From: Nitrospira sp.
GTDB lineage: Bacteria; Nitrospirota; Nitrospiria; Nitrospirales; Nitrospiraceae
Length of the DNA: 64,000 nt
NCBI GenBank assembly: GCA_029194665.1
Contig: JARFXO010000007.1
Span: forward strand, 124,001 to 188,000
Direction: 5' to 3'
In this document: piece by piece, positions 1 to 10,642 of the stretch
Layout of the letters: every line of letters begins with the position of its first letter
How positions within the stretch are numbered: position 1 is the stretch's first letter
Position numbers and translations under genes: made by a program
Notes under the pieces: generated by a model
Databases searched by the model: none
Told to the model about the DNA's origin: nothing
The model's input: only the letters and a program-made list of their open reading frames with translations

Positions 1-2712
1 CATTACGGTCTTCAGCCGACCGATCGTGTGCTGCAATTCGCTTCGATCAGCTTCGATGTGGCGGCGGAGGAATGCTTTCCCACCTGGGCGGCCGGGGCGA
101 CGGTGGTGTTGCGACCCAACGAGTCGGTCCCGGCGTTCGCGGATTTCGAGCAGTTCATCGCGGACCACGGCCTCACCGTGTTGAACTTGCCGACGCCGTA
201 CTGGGCCGAATGGATTGAAGCGATGGAACAGACCGACACAACGCTTCCGCACGCGATCCGTTTGGTCATCGTGGGGAGTGAGAAGGCTCTGCCGGAGAGC
301 CTGGTTCGGTGGCAGCGCCTGGCCGGTGCCCGTATCGCCTGGTGCAACTCCTATGGACCGACCGAAACCACGATCACGGCGAGCTACTTCATGCCGGAGC
401 GACAGAAGGATTGGAGTGCGGCATCGACCGTGCCGATCGGCCGACCGATTGCGAACGTGCAATTGTATGTCCTCAATCCTGCCTTGCAGCCGGTTCCGAT
501 CGGGGTGGCGGGAGAGCTCTACATCGGGGGCGCGGGAGTGGCCAGGGGGTACCATCGGCAGCCGGCCCGAACGGCCGAACAGTTTATCCCGGACTGTTTT
601 AGCCGTGAACCGGGGGCTCGCTTGTATCGGACGGGAGACCGGGTTCGACGGCTGGCGGACGACAATCTGGAATTCCTCGGTCGATACGATGACCAGATAA
701 AGATTCGGGGGTTCCGGGTGGAACCGGCCGAGATTGAGTTGTGGCTGAAGCGACATCCGGCCGTCAAGGATGCGTTGGTCCTCCAGGAATTGAACGAGCA
801 GCCTGGTGGGGCACGAAGGGGAGAGTCGCGATTGATGGGCTGTGTCGTTCCTCGGATCGACAACGCCACGACGGCGCAGGATCTTCGGAGCTTCCTGGCC
901 GAACGTCTGCCCAGATATATGATTCCCGCCGCCTGGATCTTCCTCGATACCTTACCGCTGACGTCGCGTGGGAAGGTGGATCGTCAGGCGCTGAGAGCTC
1001 TCGCCGGACGGATTCAGAAAACGGAACCGGTGTCGGCTCCACTCCAGACCGATACCGAGCAGGCGATTGCAGACATTTGGAAAGAGATTCTCGGCCTCGA
1101 AGCAGTCGGTCGGCACGACAATTTTTTCGATCTCGGCGGCGATTCCATTGCAAGTCTGCAAGTGATTGCCCGGGCTAAACAGGTCGGACTGCTGTTTAGC
1201 CCTCGTCAGATCTTTCAATACCAAACAGTGGCAGAGCTTGCGGCGGTCGCCGGACGGGAAGCAGTGGTTGCGCTGGAAGCGGAGCAGGGAGCGGTCACCG
1301 GCGAGGCGCCATTGACGCCCATTCAACGCGCGTTCTTTGAATTGCCGCTGGTCAATCTTCACCACTGGAATCAATCGGTTTTGCTGGAAGCCAAAGAGCC
1401 GCTCGTGGAGTCCGCCTTGGAGGCTGCGGTGACGGCACTCATCGCTCACCATGACGCGCTACGGCTTCGATTCGTGCAGACGGATGACGGTTGGCGCCAA
1501 TCACACGCGCCGATTCCGCAGGGGCCGCTCGTCTGCCGTGTGAATCTCGCCGCGCTCTCCGACTCGGAACGCCGTGCAGCGTTCGAAGCGCAGGCCACGC
1601 AGTGGCAGGGGAGTTTACATATCTCGGAAGGGCCGCTCTTGCACGTGGTCTGGTTCGAGATGGGGGACGGTTTGTCTGATCGGTTGCTGATTGCGGTGCA
1701 TCACCTTGCGGTGGACGGTGTTTCCTGGAGAATCCTCTTGGAGGATCTGCAGACCTTCTACCGGCAGGCCGTGGAAAACCGTCCTATACAATTGCCGCCC
1801 AAGACGACTTCTTTCCGCCAGTGGGCCGAACGGTTACGGCGGTATGCCGAAACCGAAGTCACGAAAGATCTGCCTTCCATCTTCTGGCCGACGACAGCGG
1901 GAGAGAGATCGATCGTGCTACCTGTCGACGATCCAACCGGCAGTAATCGGGAGGCCGCCTCCGAGACGCTGACTGTGTCATTGGACGAACGGGATACGCA
2001 GGCGCTGTTACATGATGTCTCTGCCGCATATGGAACGCAGATCAACGATGTGTTGTTGACGGCGTTGGCCCAGACCCTCGGCTGGTGGATCGGTCTCGAT
2101 CGTGTGACGGTCGATCTTGAAGGGCATGGGCGGGAGGATTTGTTTCCAGAACTGGATATCTCGCGCACGGTCGGGTGGTTCACCAGTGTTTTCCCGGTGA
2201 CCTTGGACGTGACACGTTCGGAGTCGCCCGGAGAAGCGCTTAAGTCGGTGAAAGAACAACTGCGGAAGATCCCAGGCCATGGTATCGGTTACGGCATCGT
2301 TCGGTATCTGACGAAGAACGGCCTCGACTCAGCTAGGGCACGTCCTGCGCCGCGGGTTCCGGTGGGATTCAATTATCTCGGACAGTTCGATGCGGTCGCC
2401 ACGGAAGAGTCGGCTTTCGTTCTGTCTACAGAATCGGTCGGCAAGGAGCAGGATCCCCGCAATCCGATGGAATATGAACTGGATATCAATGCGTCGGTCG
2501 TGAACGGATGCCTGGAGGTCATGTGGACCTACAGCCGCGAACGCTATCGTTCCTGCACGATCACGTCCCTGGCAACGGCATATCTATCAGACTTGCGCAA
2601 GTTGATCGCCCATTGTCTGTCCACCGACGCAGGCGGCTACACGCCGTCTGATTTTCCGGATGTGGAATTGGAACAGGACGCGCTGGACGCGATCTTGGAG
2701 CAAATGAACTGA
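1..2712 (+). CDS. Non-ribosomal peptide synthetase, 3' part (A-T-E), truncated by window start
   Basis: The reading frame is open from base 1, so the start lies upstream. Seen: the second half of an adenylation domain (NSYGPTETT near base 346, LYRTGDRV near 622, the A10 lysine in GKVDR near 970), a carrier domain with DNFFDLGGDSI near 1117, and an epimerization domain (PLTPIQRAFFE near 1309, HHLAVDGVSWR near 1699, GWFTSVFPV near 2170, NYLGQFD near 2371). The module therefore activates an amino acid and converts it to the D form. Aligned by eye to GrsA, the pocket reads D-V-E-N-V-V-S-I-T-K. Its D-x-E-N start resembles ornithine-type codes, a weak prediction. The acidic C-terminal helix after the E domain looks like a donor docking segment for the next protein, 12 bases downstream. 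Confidence 0.95.
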   Translation, partial: HYGLQPTDRVLQFASISFDVAAEECFPTWAAGATVVLRPNESVPAFADFEQFIADHGLTVLNLPTPYWAEWIEAMEQTDTTLPHAIRLVIVGSEKALPESLVRWQRLAGARIAWCNSYGPTETTITASYFMPERQKDWSAASTVPIGRPIANVQLYVLNPALQPVPIGVAGELYIGGAGVARGYHRQPARTAEQFIPDCFSREPGARLYRTGDRVRRLADDNLEFLGRYDDQIKIRGFRVEPAEIELWLKRHPAVKDALVLQELNEQPGGARRGESRLMGCVVPRIDNATTAQDLRSFLAERLPRYMIPAAWIFLDTLPLTSRGKVDRQALRALAGRIQKTEPVSAPLQTDTEQAIADIWKEILGLEAVGRHDNFFDLGGDSIASLQVIARAKQVGLLFSPRQIFQYQTVAELAAVAGREAVVALEAEQGAVTGEAPLTPIQRAFFELPLVNLHHWNQSVLLEAKEPLVESALEAAVTALIAHHDALRLRFVQTDDGWRQSHAPIPQGPLVCRVNLAALSDSERRAAFEAQATQWQGSLHISEGPLLHVVWFEMGDGLSDRLLIAVHHLAVDGVSWRILLEDLQTFYRQAVENRPIQLPPKTTSFRQWAERLRRYAETEVTKDLPSIFWPTTAGERSIVLPVDDPTGSNREAASETLTVSLDERDTQALLHDVSAAYGTQINDVLLTALAQTLGWWIGLDRVTVDLEGHGREDLFPELDISRTVGWFTSVFPVTLDVTRSESPGEALKSVKEQLRKIPGHGIGYGIVRYLTKNGLDSARARPAPRVPVGFNYLGQFDAVATEESAFVLSTESVGKEQDPRNPMEYELDINASVVNGCLEVMWTYSRERYRSCTITSLATAYLSDLRKLIAHCLSTDAGGYTPSDFPDVELEQDALDAILEQMN

Positions 2713-2724
2713 CTTGGAGCGGAC

Positions 2725-5700
2725 ATGAGTAAGAAAAAGGATATCGAGTCGATTCATTATCTCTCTCCCCTGCAGGAAGGACTGCTCTTTCATGCCGTGT
2801 CCGACGCGGATGCGGATCCCTATTTCACGCAGACCGGCTTCGTCATCGACGGAGATCTGGATCTCGACCCGTTCGAGCAGGCCTGGCACAAGGTGATGGA
2901 ACGTCACCCAATCCTCCGCACCGGCTTCGTCTGGGACGGCGTCAAACAGCCTATGCAGGTTGCGCGGCGCGACGTGCGGGTTCCGTTGCAGCTGCTCGAC
3001 TGGCGGGACCGTCACAGCCGTCAGCGGGACGAAGCCCTGGCGCAGTTTCTGCGTGAGGATCGCCGGAAACCGTTCGATCTGCTGACGCCGCCTATGATGC
3101 GGCTCACGCTGATCCGGATCGAGGACAATCGCTGGTATTTCATCAACAGCCACCACCATATTTTATTGGATGGTTGGAGTGTGGCACTGCTGCTGCGCGA
3201 AGTTGTGATCTGTTATGAGGCGCTCGCCCATGGTCGGCAACCGGTGCTGCCACCAGTAAGGCCCTACGCAGAGTATTTAACTTGGCTGGGGAGCCGCAAT
3301 CTTGAGTCCGCCGAGATGTTCTGGCGGAACGGCCTGGCGGAATTTTCGACACCGACCGCGTTGCCGCTGGAGATGCCGCAACGCGTGGCTTCCGACGAAC
3401 TGAAATCCCTGCCGTACGCGGAGCAGGAAGTGCGACTGTCGAAGGCGGAAGTCGAAACATTGACCACTGTCGCCAAACGCCGCCGCCTTACATTGAACAC
3501 CTTGGCGCAAGGGGCATGGGCGATCCTGTTGCACCGCTGCACGGGGGATCGAGAGGTGCTGTTCGGCGCGACCGTCTCGGGCCGACCGGCGGAACTCCCC
3601 GGGTCGTACGTCATGGTCGGATTGTTCATCAACACGCTGCCGGTTCGGGTCACGCTGCCTCCTGATGCGAAACTGGAGGACTGGCTTGCTTCGCTACAGG
3701 AACAGAATAGCCTGCTGCGGCAATACGAGTGGACGCCTTTGTCACGGATTCAACGCTGGAGCGACACACCGGGCGGGCGGTCGTTGTTCGACAGTATCAT
3801 CGTGTTTGAAAACTACCCGGAAGATGAGAGTGACACGGATCAGCTCGGTTTGCGGATCACTCCTTTGGCTTCTCACCGGCAAGGTGCCGAGTATGTTCTG
3901 ACTGCCGGTCGCAACAACTATCCGTTGTCACTGATGGTGGAGCCGGCCGCGGAGGTACGGTTGATTCTCTCCTATGCGCGCGAGCGATTTGCCCATGGAG
4001 ACATCGCGCGCCTCCTTGGTTATTACCGCACGCTCTTGATGGCGATGGCGGAACGGCCGGAGGTCCGGCTGGCCGAACTGTCTCCGTTGAACGAGGCGGA
4101 GCGTGGCCGGCTGCTGATGGATTGGACCCGCACCACGGTTCCCGTGAGGAGCGAATGTATTCATGAACGGATTGCACGAGTTGCGCACGAACGATCCGAT
4201 GCCGTGGCCGTGGTCTATGAGGGCCAGTCCTTGACCTATGGAGAACTGGACGCCCGGGCGAACCGGCTTGCGCAGTACTTGCAAAAACTCGCGGTCGGTC
4301 CGGACCTGAGGGTCGGTCTCTGTGTGGAACGATCGCTCGACTTGATTGTGGGATTGCTCGGGGTGCTCAAAGCAGGTGGTGCGTATGTGGCGCTCGATCC
4401 CAAGCTTCCGAAAGAACGTCTGGCTTTTATGCTGTCAGATAGCGGTGCGCGAGTGGTCCTCACGCAGACCGCATCCCGCGACCTGTTCAGCGATTCGATG
4501 TTGCGGCAAGTTTATCTGGACCGCGATTGGCCGGAAATCGTGGCTGGGACTGATCAGCCGTTGCGGCGGGACGTGCGGCCGGGGAACTTGGCCTACGTCA
4601 TCTACACCTCCGGTTCGACCGGACGGCCAAAGGGAGTTGCCGTCGAGCATCGCCAGGTCGTTAATTACGTCTCCGGACTTCTGGATCGCCTCTCGCTTGA
4701 TCAGCAGGCCAGTTTTGCGACCCTGTCCACGGTCGCGGCCGATTTGGGCAACACCTCGATTTTCGGTTCACTCTGCTCCGGTCGCACGCTTCACCTGCTG
4801 TCGGTCGATCGGGGGTTCGATCCCGACGCCGTCGCGGACTACATGGCTGGCCACCGGATCGACGTGTTGAAAATCGTGCCGAGCCATCTGGCTGGCCTGT
4901 TGGAAGCGGGGAGGCCGGAGCAGGTGCTTCCGCGGCGCTGCCTGATCCTCGGCGGGGAAGCCGTTCATCCCAGTCTTGTCGAACGGATCCGAAGGCTCGC
5001 ACCGGGCTGCGAGGTCATCAATCACTATGGCCCCACCGAAACAACGATTGGCGTGTTGACTCATCAAATTGACTCGAACGTGGACCGGCCTGCGGCTATT
5101 CCTATCGGACGACCCTTGCCGAACAGCCAAGTCTACATTTTGAATCCGGACGGTCAGCCGACTCCGGTTGGAGTTTCGGGCGAGCTGTATATCGGCGGCT
5201 ACGGGCTGGCGAGAGGTTATCTCGATCGTCCGGACCTGACTGCGGAGCGGTTTGTGCCGAATCCCTTCAGTGGCGGAGGCGGGCGGCTGTACCGCACCGG
5301 TGACAGGGCGCGGTATCGACCGGACGGCACGGTTGAGTTCCATGGCCGTGCGGACCATCAAGTAAAAGTGCGCGGATTCCGGATCGAGTTGGGAGAAATC
5401 GAAGCGCAGTTGAGGGCCGATAGCCGATTGAAGGATGCCGTCGTGATCGTGCGCGAAGCAGCCGACGGCACGAAGCAGCTTGCAGCCTATGTGGCGGCGC
5501 CGGCCGACCTCGACGTGGACTCGTTGCGGGCTCGTCTCGTGGTCCATTTGCCGGACTATATGATTCCCTCGACCGTTACCGTGATGGAAGCGCTTCCCCT
5601 GACCGCCAACGGCAAGCTTGATCGAGCGGCGCTTCCTGACCCCGAACAGGCACAGACGCCGCAGCGTGACGCCTACGCCGCTCCACGGAACGACGTCGAA

Positions 5701-8700
5701 ACGACGCTCGTGCAAATCTGGGCCGACGTTCTCCACCTGGATCGCGTGGGAATCCACGACAACTTCTTTGCGATCGGCGGGGATTCGATCCGCAGCCTCC
5801 AGGTCGTCGCGCGCGCACACAAATCCGGCATCAAGCTGACGCCGAAACATCTATTTGAGCATCCGACGGTCGCGGCCGTGGCGGCGACTGCGCGTACTGA
5901 GGTTACCGGAGTGTCTGCGACGCAGGATTTTTCACTGAGCGGGCTTGAGCCGATCGAGATCGAGGCGCTATTTCCTGACAGGAGCGCAATCGAGGATCTC
6001 TATCCGTTGACGCCGATGCAGGAGGGCATGCTGTTCCATACGCTGTTGAATCCCGGTTCCGGGATTTATCTCATGCAGCAACACTACACGTGGAACGGGC
6101 CTTTGAACCTCGAACGGCTTGTCGAGGCCTGGGGGTGGGTCATCGACCGGCACCCTATTTTACGCACGGCCTACGTGTGGAAGGATCTGAAGCGGCCGCT
6201 GCAGGTCGTGCAGCGACGAATCAATCTCAACGAAGCCGTTCACGTGCTCGACTGGCGAGGCTCGTCCGCTGCCGACCAAAAAGATTGTCTCATCCGCACG
6301 CTCGAGATGGAATTGACCACTGGATTTGACATGAGTCGGGCGCCGCTTATGCGGATTCGATTGATCCGGACGGGCGAGGAGTCGTACCACATCGTCAGAA
6401 GCTTCCATCATATCTTGACCGACGACTGGTGTTTTTCGATTCTGATGATGGAAGTGTTGTCGTACTACGAGGCCTCGCTGAAGGACCGCTCGGTCGACTT
6501 GCCGTCGCCGCGCCCCTATCGCGACTACATCGCGTGGCTCCAGCGCCAGGATCTTGGCGCGGCGGAAACATTCTGGCGCAAGGAGCTGGAGGGATTCGGT
6601 GCTCCGACTTCTCTCGGCGTCGAGCGTCTGTCGTCGTTTCGCCAGGAAGCGGTCTCCGAAGTCGGCGACGAGTTCGGTGAACTGTCGGAACCGGTGACTG
6701 AACGGCTGACCACGCTCGCTCAACAGCAGGGGCTGACGCTGAACACGTTCTTGCAGGGCGCGTGGGCGCTGCTCCTCAGCCGCTACAGCGGTTCCGACGA
6801 TGTCGTGATGGGCGTGACCGTGGCCGGGCGTCCAACGGAGCTCGAAGGCGTGGAATCCATCGTCGGACTGTTCATCAACAGTCTGCCGTTACGGGTTCGC
6901 ATCACGCCGGACAGCTCGGTGCTCGGATGGCTCAAGAGCCTGTTGGCCGACAATTACCGCATCCGGCAATACGAATATCCACCGCTCGTCCAGATCCAGC
7001 AGTGGAGCGAGATCCCTAAAGGACAGGCGCTGTTCAAGAGCCTGGTCGTCTTCGAAAACGCCCCGAACGACCCGCGGCTTGGAGAGCAAGTCGGCGACGT
7101 GAACCTTGAGTTCGACCATGACCGTGTTCACACGAATTACCCGGTGACGGTGGTGGCATACCCAGGTCCGCGATTGGGCATGCGCCTGTCATACGACCGA
7201 TGGTTGTTTGAGCCGGACGCAGTGCGTCGGATGGTAAGGCATTTGACGCACCTGCTTGAGGCCATGGCGATGCAGCCGGAGACATGCCTTTGCGATCTGT
7301 CTCTCTTGAGTGCCGAGGAACGCAGGCAATTGCTCGTGGAATGGAACAAGACAACCGGAGCGCGACCGGAAGAGAGCGGATTCGCCGAATTGTTCGAGGC
7401 TCAGGTGAGGCGGACTCCGAATGCAGTTGCGGCGATCGACGATGAGCGGAGGATGACCTATCTGGACTTGAATCGCGGTGCGAATGGGGTCGCTCACGCA
7501 TTGCGCCGGCGCGGCGTCGGACCGGACCAGATCGTGGCGCTGCTTCATACTCGCGGCATCGACTTGTTAATTATGATCCTCGGCGTCCTGAAGGCCGGCG
7601 GCGCCTACTTGCCGCTGGATCCTCATCATCCGCCCGCCAGGATGGCGCAGATTCTGGGAACCGCCCGCGCGATGCTGTTGCTGACGGTACGAGCGCATAC
7701 AGCGTTGGCCGAAGCCGCCGTTGCCATGACTCCGGAATCCGCGACACAGCTTGTTCTGTTGGATCCCTTGATGAACGAAGCAGACGCCGACGACGATCCG
7801 CCGCGCCTGGGCACCTCCGCGAATCTGTCCTATGTCATCTTCACCTCCGGTTCGACCGGCACTCCGAAGGGTGCGATGGTGGAAGAACGAGGAATGGTCA
7901 ATCATCTGCTCAGCAAGATTCCCGCGCTGGGCCTGTCGGAATCCGATGTTATTGCGCAGACCGCGTCACAGTGTTTCGATATCTCGGTGTGGCAGTTCCT
8001 GACCGGTCTGCTTTGCGGCGCCTGCATTCGGATCCTGCCTGACGACCTTGTGCGCGACCCACAGCGGCTTCTCCGCGAGATCGAACGGTCCAAGATTACG
8101 GTGTGGGAGGCGGTGCCATCGCTCCTTGTCGCCGGACTCGATGGGCCGGTCGTACCCTTGCCTCCGCTACGGTGGCTGCTAGCGACTGGCGAAGCGGTGA
8201 CCCCGGAGTTATGCAGGCTCTGGTTCAGCCGGTATCCGTCGATTCCCTTGATGAATGCCTATGGCCCGGCGGAGTGTTCGGACGATGTCGCGGTGCATGC
8301 GGTGACCGGTGGCCTTCCCGAGGGCACGACCCACGTACCGATCGGCCGGCCGATCCCTCATCTTCGGCTCTACGGGTTGGACGGGAGCGGAGAGCCGGTT
8401 CCTTTCGACGTGGCTGGTGAACTCTATATCGGCGGGGTGGGCGTCGGGCGTGGCTATCTCAACGATCCCGCGAAGACCGCAGCCGCCTTCGTGCCGGATC
8501 CGTTCTCAACCGAACCGGGCCTGCGTCTGTACCGCAGCGGCGATCTCGTGCGGTTCCGCTCCGACGACAGGCTGGAGTTCTTGGGACGGCGTGACCATCA
8601 GGTCAAGATCCGTGGCTATCGCATTGAGTTGGGAGAGATCGAAGCGCGGATCGTGCAGCATCCACAGGTGCGGGAAGCTGTCGTGGCGATCAGGGAAGAC

Positions 8701-10632
8701 CGGCCGGGAAACAAGCGCTTGATTGCCTACGTCGTCGGCAGGAGCCCTGCGTGCGACGCCGCAACCATCCGATCGTTCGTGGCCGAAGCGCTCCCGGACT
8801 ACATGGTTCCTTCCGTCGTGATGTTCCTGGACGCGCTGCCGATGACGCCGAACGGGAAGATCGATCGGAAGGCCTTGCCGGTGCCGGGTGACGATCAACT
8901 GTCGCCGCGCGACGGGGCCCCGGGCACCGCGACCGAAGAGATTATGGCCGGGATCTGGGCCGAGATTCTCGGCCTCAAGCACATCGGCGTCCACGAGAAC
9001 TTTTTCGAGCTGGGCGGCCATTCTCTCCTCGCGACGCAGGTTGTATCACGGGTTCGCTCGGTCTTTCATATTGAATTGCCGTTGCGCGCTTTATTCGATC
9101 ATCCCACCGTTGAAGAGTTTGCTGCTGCTGTCGATGGCTCTGTGGCAGCAGCAGAAGGCAGACAGCTTCCGCCTCTTGTGCCTGCGCCGAGAATCGAATC
9201 CATGCCGTTATCATTTGCGCAGCAGCGGCTCTGGTTTCTATGGCAGCTAGCGCCGGACAGTCCTATGTATAACGTTCCCGTGGCTCTGCGAATCACCGGC
9301 GCCTTGGATGAAGCGGCGCTGGGAAACAGTTTCTATCAATTGGCGTGCCGCCATGAAGTATTGCGTACAACGTTTCCCATGAGCGGAGGTCAACCGATAC
9401 AGGTCATCGCCCCGGAACCCATACATTCGATGTCTGTATCCAACCTCAGGCATCTGTCGAAGGATGAACGCGAGGCAGTGGTTCAATCACTGACGCGGGA
9501 AGAAGCACGCAAGCTCTTTGATCTGTCGAGCGGACCGTTATTGCGCGTGCGCTTGTTGCAAATAGACGACCAGGAACAGGTCCTGCTCGTCACCATGCAC
9601 CATATTATTTCAGACGCTTGGTCAATGACCGTCCTTATCGATGAGATAACGAAGTTATACGCCGCATCTGTGACCGGACAGGCATGCTCGCTATCGCCGC
9701 TGTCGGCGCAATACGCAGATTATGCGATATGGCAGCGGACATGGCTGGAGGGAGATGTACTGGAAAGACAATTGGCGTACTGGAAACAACAGTTGAAAGA
9801 TGTTCCCGTGGTTGCCTTGCCGACAGATCGGCCGAGACCAGCTGTCCAGACGTACCGAGGTGCCATCCATTCAATGAGCATATCTCATGGTGTGGTGGAC
9901 CAGCTCAGGACCTTGGGGCGAAGGCGTGGGGCGACGTTGTTTATGACCCTCCTGACTGTCCTGAAGGTGCTGCTTCGATATGAGACCGGTCAGCGGGACA
10001 TCGTGGTGGGGACCGACGTGACCAATCGCAACCTGCTCGAAGTCGAAAACCTCATAGGCTTCTTTGTCAATCAAATCGTGCTGCGCGTGGCCGTCGATTC
10101 TACGCTCTCATTCCAAGAGCTGCTTGATCGGGTTCGTGATGTGACGCTGGCAGGGCATGCCCATCAGGATGTACCGTTTGAAATGCTGGTCGCTTCCCTC
10201 AATGTGAAGCGCGAGCTTCAGTATTCACCCTTGTTTCAAATCAAACTGATCCTGCAACACGCCACTCCACCTGCAGACGAGCCTCCTGGCTTGGCGCTCA
10301 GCGTCATCGACAATGAAAAGACAACCGCCGAATTGGATGTGTTACTCAATTTTGAAGAGAGCGCCGATGGATTGAGCGGATGGTTTGAGTACAACATCGA
10401 TCTTTTCGATGGCGCGACCATCGCTCGACTTGCGGGGAATTTCTCGGCGATTGTCGAGCAGGCTGGAACGAATCCCCATGTCACCGTTGAAGAAATCGAA
10501 CGCATGCTGGCGGGGCGTGACAATCTCCAGCGAACCAGAATGCGACAAGAGCGTCACGAAGCGACCAGTAGGAGTCTCAAGAGCATCAGGCGAAGGGCAA
10601 TGAGCCCTCCCGTAGAAACCTCCCAAGCATGA
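2725..10632 (+). CDS. Non-ribosomal peptide synthetase, C-A-T-C-A-T-C
   Basis: A 2635-residue synthetase. Domains by motif: C1 (about 10-440, HHHILLDGW near 142); A1 (475-975, YTSGSTGRPKG near 626); T1 (DNFFAIGGDSI near 1011); C2 (1090-1530, HHILTDDW near 1228, with D for the usual G); A2 (1550-2060); T2 (ENFFELGGHSL near 2090); C3 (2159-2590, HHIISDAW near 2291). The A1 pocket reads D-L-T-K-I-G-H-I-G-K, one residue from the published aspartate code. A2 reads D-I-W-E-L-T-A-D-D-K; its acidic residues suggest a basic substrate (inference). The protein ends in a C domain with no A domain after it, so the partner module must be on another polypeptide. The last residues carry LKSIRRRA, echoed at the start of the next protein. 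Start ATG has GGAG about 7 bases upstream. Confidence 0.97.
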   Translation: MSKKKDIESIHYLSPLQEGLLFHAVSDADADPYFTQTGFVIDGDLDLDPFEQAWHKVMERHPILRTGFVWDGVKQPMQVARRDVRVPLQLLDWRDRHSRQRDEALAQFLREDRRKPFDLLTPPMMRLTLIRIEDNRWYFINSHHHILLDGWSVALLLREVVICYEALAHGRQPVLPPVRPYAEYLTWLGSRNLESAEMFWRNGLAEFSTPTALPLEMPQRVASDELKSLPYAEQEVRLSKAEVETLTTVAKRRRLTLNTLAQGAWAILLHRCTGDREVLFGATVSGRPAELPGSYVMVGLFINTLPVRVTLPPDAKLEDWLASLQEQNSLLRQYEWTPLSRIQRWSDTPGGRSLFDSIIVFENYPEDESDTDQLGLRITPLASHRQGAEYVLTAGRNNYPLSLMVEPAAEVRLILSYARERFAHGDIARLLGYYRTLLMAMAERPEVRLAELSPLNEAERGRLLMDWTRTTVPVRSECIHERIARVAHERSDAVAVVYEGQSLTYGELDARANRLAQYLQKLAVGPDLRVGLCVERSLDLIVGLLGVLKAGGAYVALDPKLPKERLAFMLSDSGARVVLTQTASRDLFSDSMLRQVYLDRDWPEIVAGTDQPLRRDVRPGNLAYVIYTSGSTGRPKGVAVEHRQVVNYVSGLLDRLSLDQQASFATLSTVAADLGNTSIFGSLCSGRTLHLLSVDRGFDPDAVADYMAGHRIDVLKIVPSHLAGLLEAGRPEQVLPRRCLILGGEAVHPSLVERIRRLAPGCEVINHYGPTETTIGVLTHQIDSNVDRPAAIPIGRPLPNSQVYILNPDGQPTPVGVSGELYIGGYGLARGYLDRPDLTAERFVPNPFSGGGGRLYRTGDRARYRPDGTVEFHGRADHQVKVRGFRIELGEIEAQLRADSRLKDAVVIVREAADGTKQLAAYVAAPADLDVDSLRARLVVHLPDYMIPSTVTVMEALPLTANGKLDRAALPDPEQAQTPQRDAYAAPRNDVETTLVQIWADVLHLDRVGIHDNFFAIGGDSIRSLQVVARAHKSGIKLTPKHLFEHPTVAAVAATARTEVTGVSATQDFSLSGLEPIEIEALFPDRSAIEDLYPLTPMQEGMLFHTLLNPGSGIYLMQQHYTWNGPLNLERLVEAWGWVIDRHPILRTAYVWKDLKRPLQVVQRRINLNEAVHVLDWRGSSAADQKDCLIRTLEMELTTGFDMSRAPLMRIRLIRTGEESYHIVRSFHHILTDDWCFSILMMEVLSYYEASLKDRSVDLPSPRPYRDYIAWLQRQDLGAAETFWRKELEGFGAPTSLGVERLSSFRQEAVSEVGDEFGELSEPVTERLTTLAQQQGLTLNTFLQGAWALLLSRYSGSDDVVMGVTVAGRPTELEGVESIVGLFINSLPLRVRITPDSSVLGWLKSLLADNYRIRQYEYPPLVQIQQWSEIPKGQALFKSLVVFENAPNDPRLGEQVGDVNLEFDHDRVHTNYPVTVVAYPGPRLGMRLSYDRWLFEPDAVRRMVRHLTHLLEAMAMQPETCLCDLSLLSAEERRQLLVEWNKTTGARPEESGFAELFEAQVRRTPNAVAAIDDERRMTYLDLNRGANGVAHALRRRGVGPDQIVALLHTRGIDLLIMILGVLKAGGAYLPLDPHHPPARMAQILGTARAMLLLTVRAHTALAEAAVAMTPESATQLVLLDPLMNEADADDDPPRLGTSANLSYVIFTSGSTGTPKGAMVEERGMVNHLLSKIPALGLSESDVIAQTASQCFDISVWQFLTGLLCGACIRILPDDLVRDPQRLLREIERSKITVWEAVPSLLVAGLDGPVVPLPPLRWLLATGEAVTPELCRLWFSRYPSIPLMNAYGPAECSDDVAVHAVTGGLPEGTTHVPIGRPIPHLRLYGLDGSGEPVPFDVAGELYIGGVGVGRGYLNDPAKTAAAFVPDPFSTEPGLRLYRSGDLVRFRSDDRLEFLGRRDHQVKIRGYRIELGEIEARIVQHPQVREAVVAIREDRPGNKRLIAYVVGRSPACDAATIRSFVAEALPDYMVPSVVMFLDALPMTPNGKIDRKALPVPGDDQLSPRDGAPGTATEEIMAGIWAEILGLKHIGVHENFFELGGHSLLATQVVSRVRSVFHIELPLRALFDHPTVEEFAAAVDGSVAAAEGRQLPPLVPAPRIESMPLSFAQQRLWFLWQLAPDSPMYNVPVALRITGALDEAALGNSFYQLACRHEVLRTTFPMSGGQPIQVIAPEPIHSMSVSNLRHLSKDEREAVVQSLTREEARKLFDLSSGPLLRVRLLQIDDQEQVLLVTMHHIISDAWSMTVLIDEITKLYAASVTGQACSLSPLSAQYADYAIWQRTWLEGDVLERQLAYWKQQLKDVPVVALPTDRPRPAVQTYRGAIHSMSISHGVVDQLRTLGRRRGATLFMTLLTVLKVLLRYETGQRDIVVGTDVTNRNLLEVENLIGFFVNQIVLRVAVDSTLSFQELLDRVRDVTLAGHAHQDVPFEMLVASLNVKRELQYSPLFQIKLILQHATPPADEPPGLALSVIDNEKTTAELDVLLNFEESADGLSGWFEYNIDLFDGATIARLAGNFSAIVEQAGTNPHVTVEEIERMLAGRDNLQRTRMRQERHEATSRSLKSIRRRAMSPPVETSQA

Positions 10633-10642
10633 GGACCGATCG

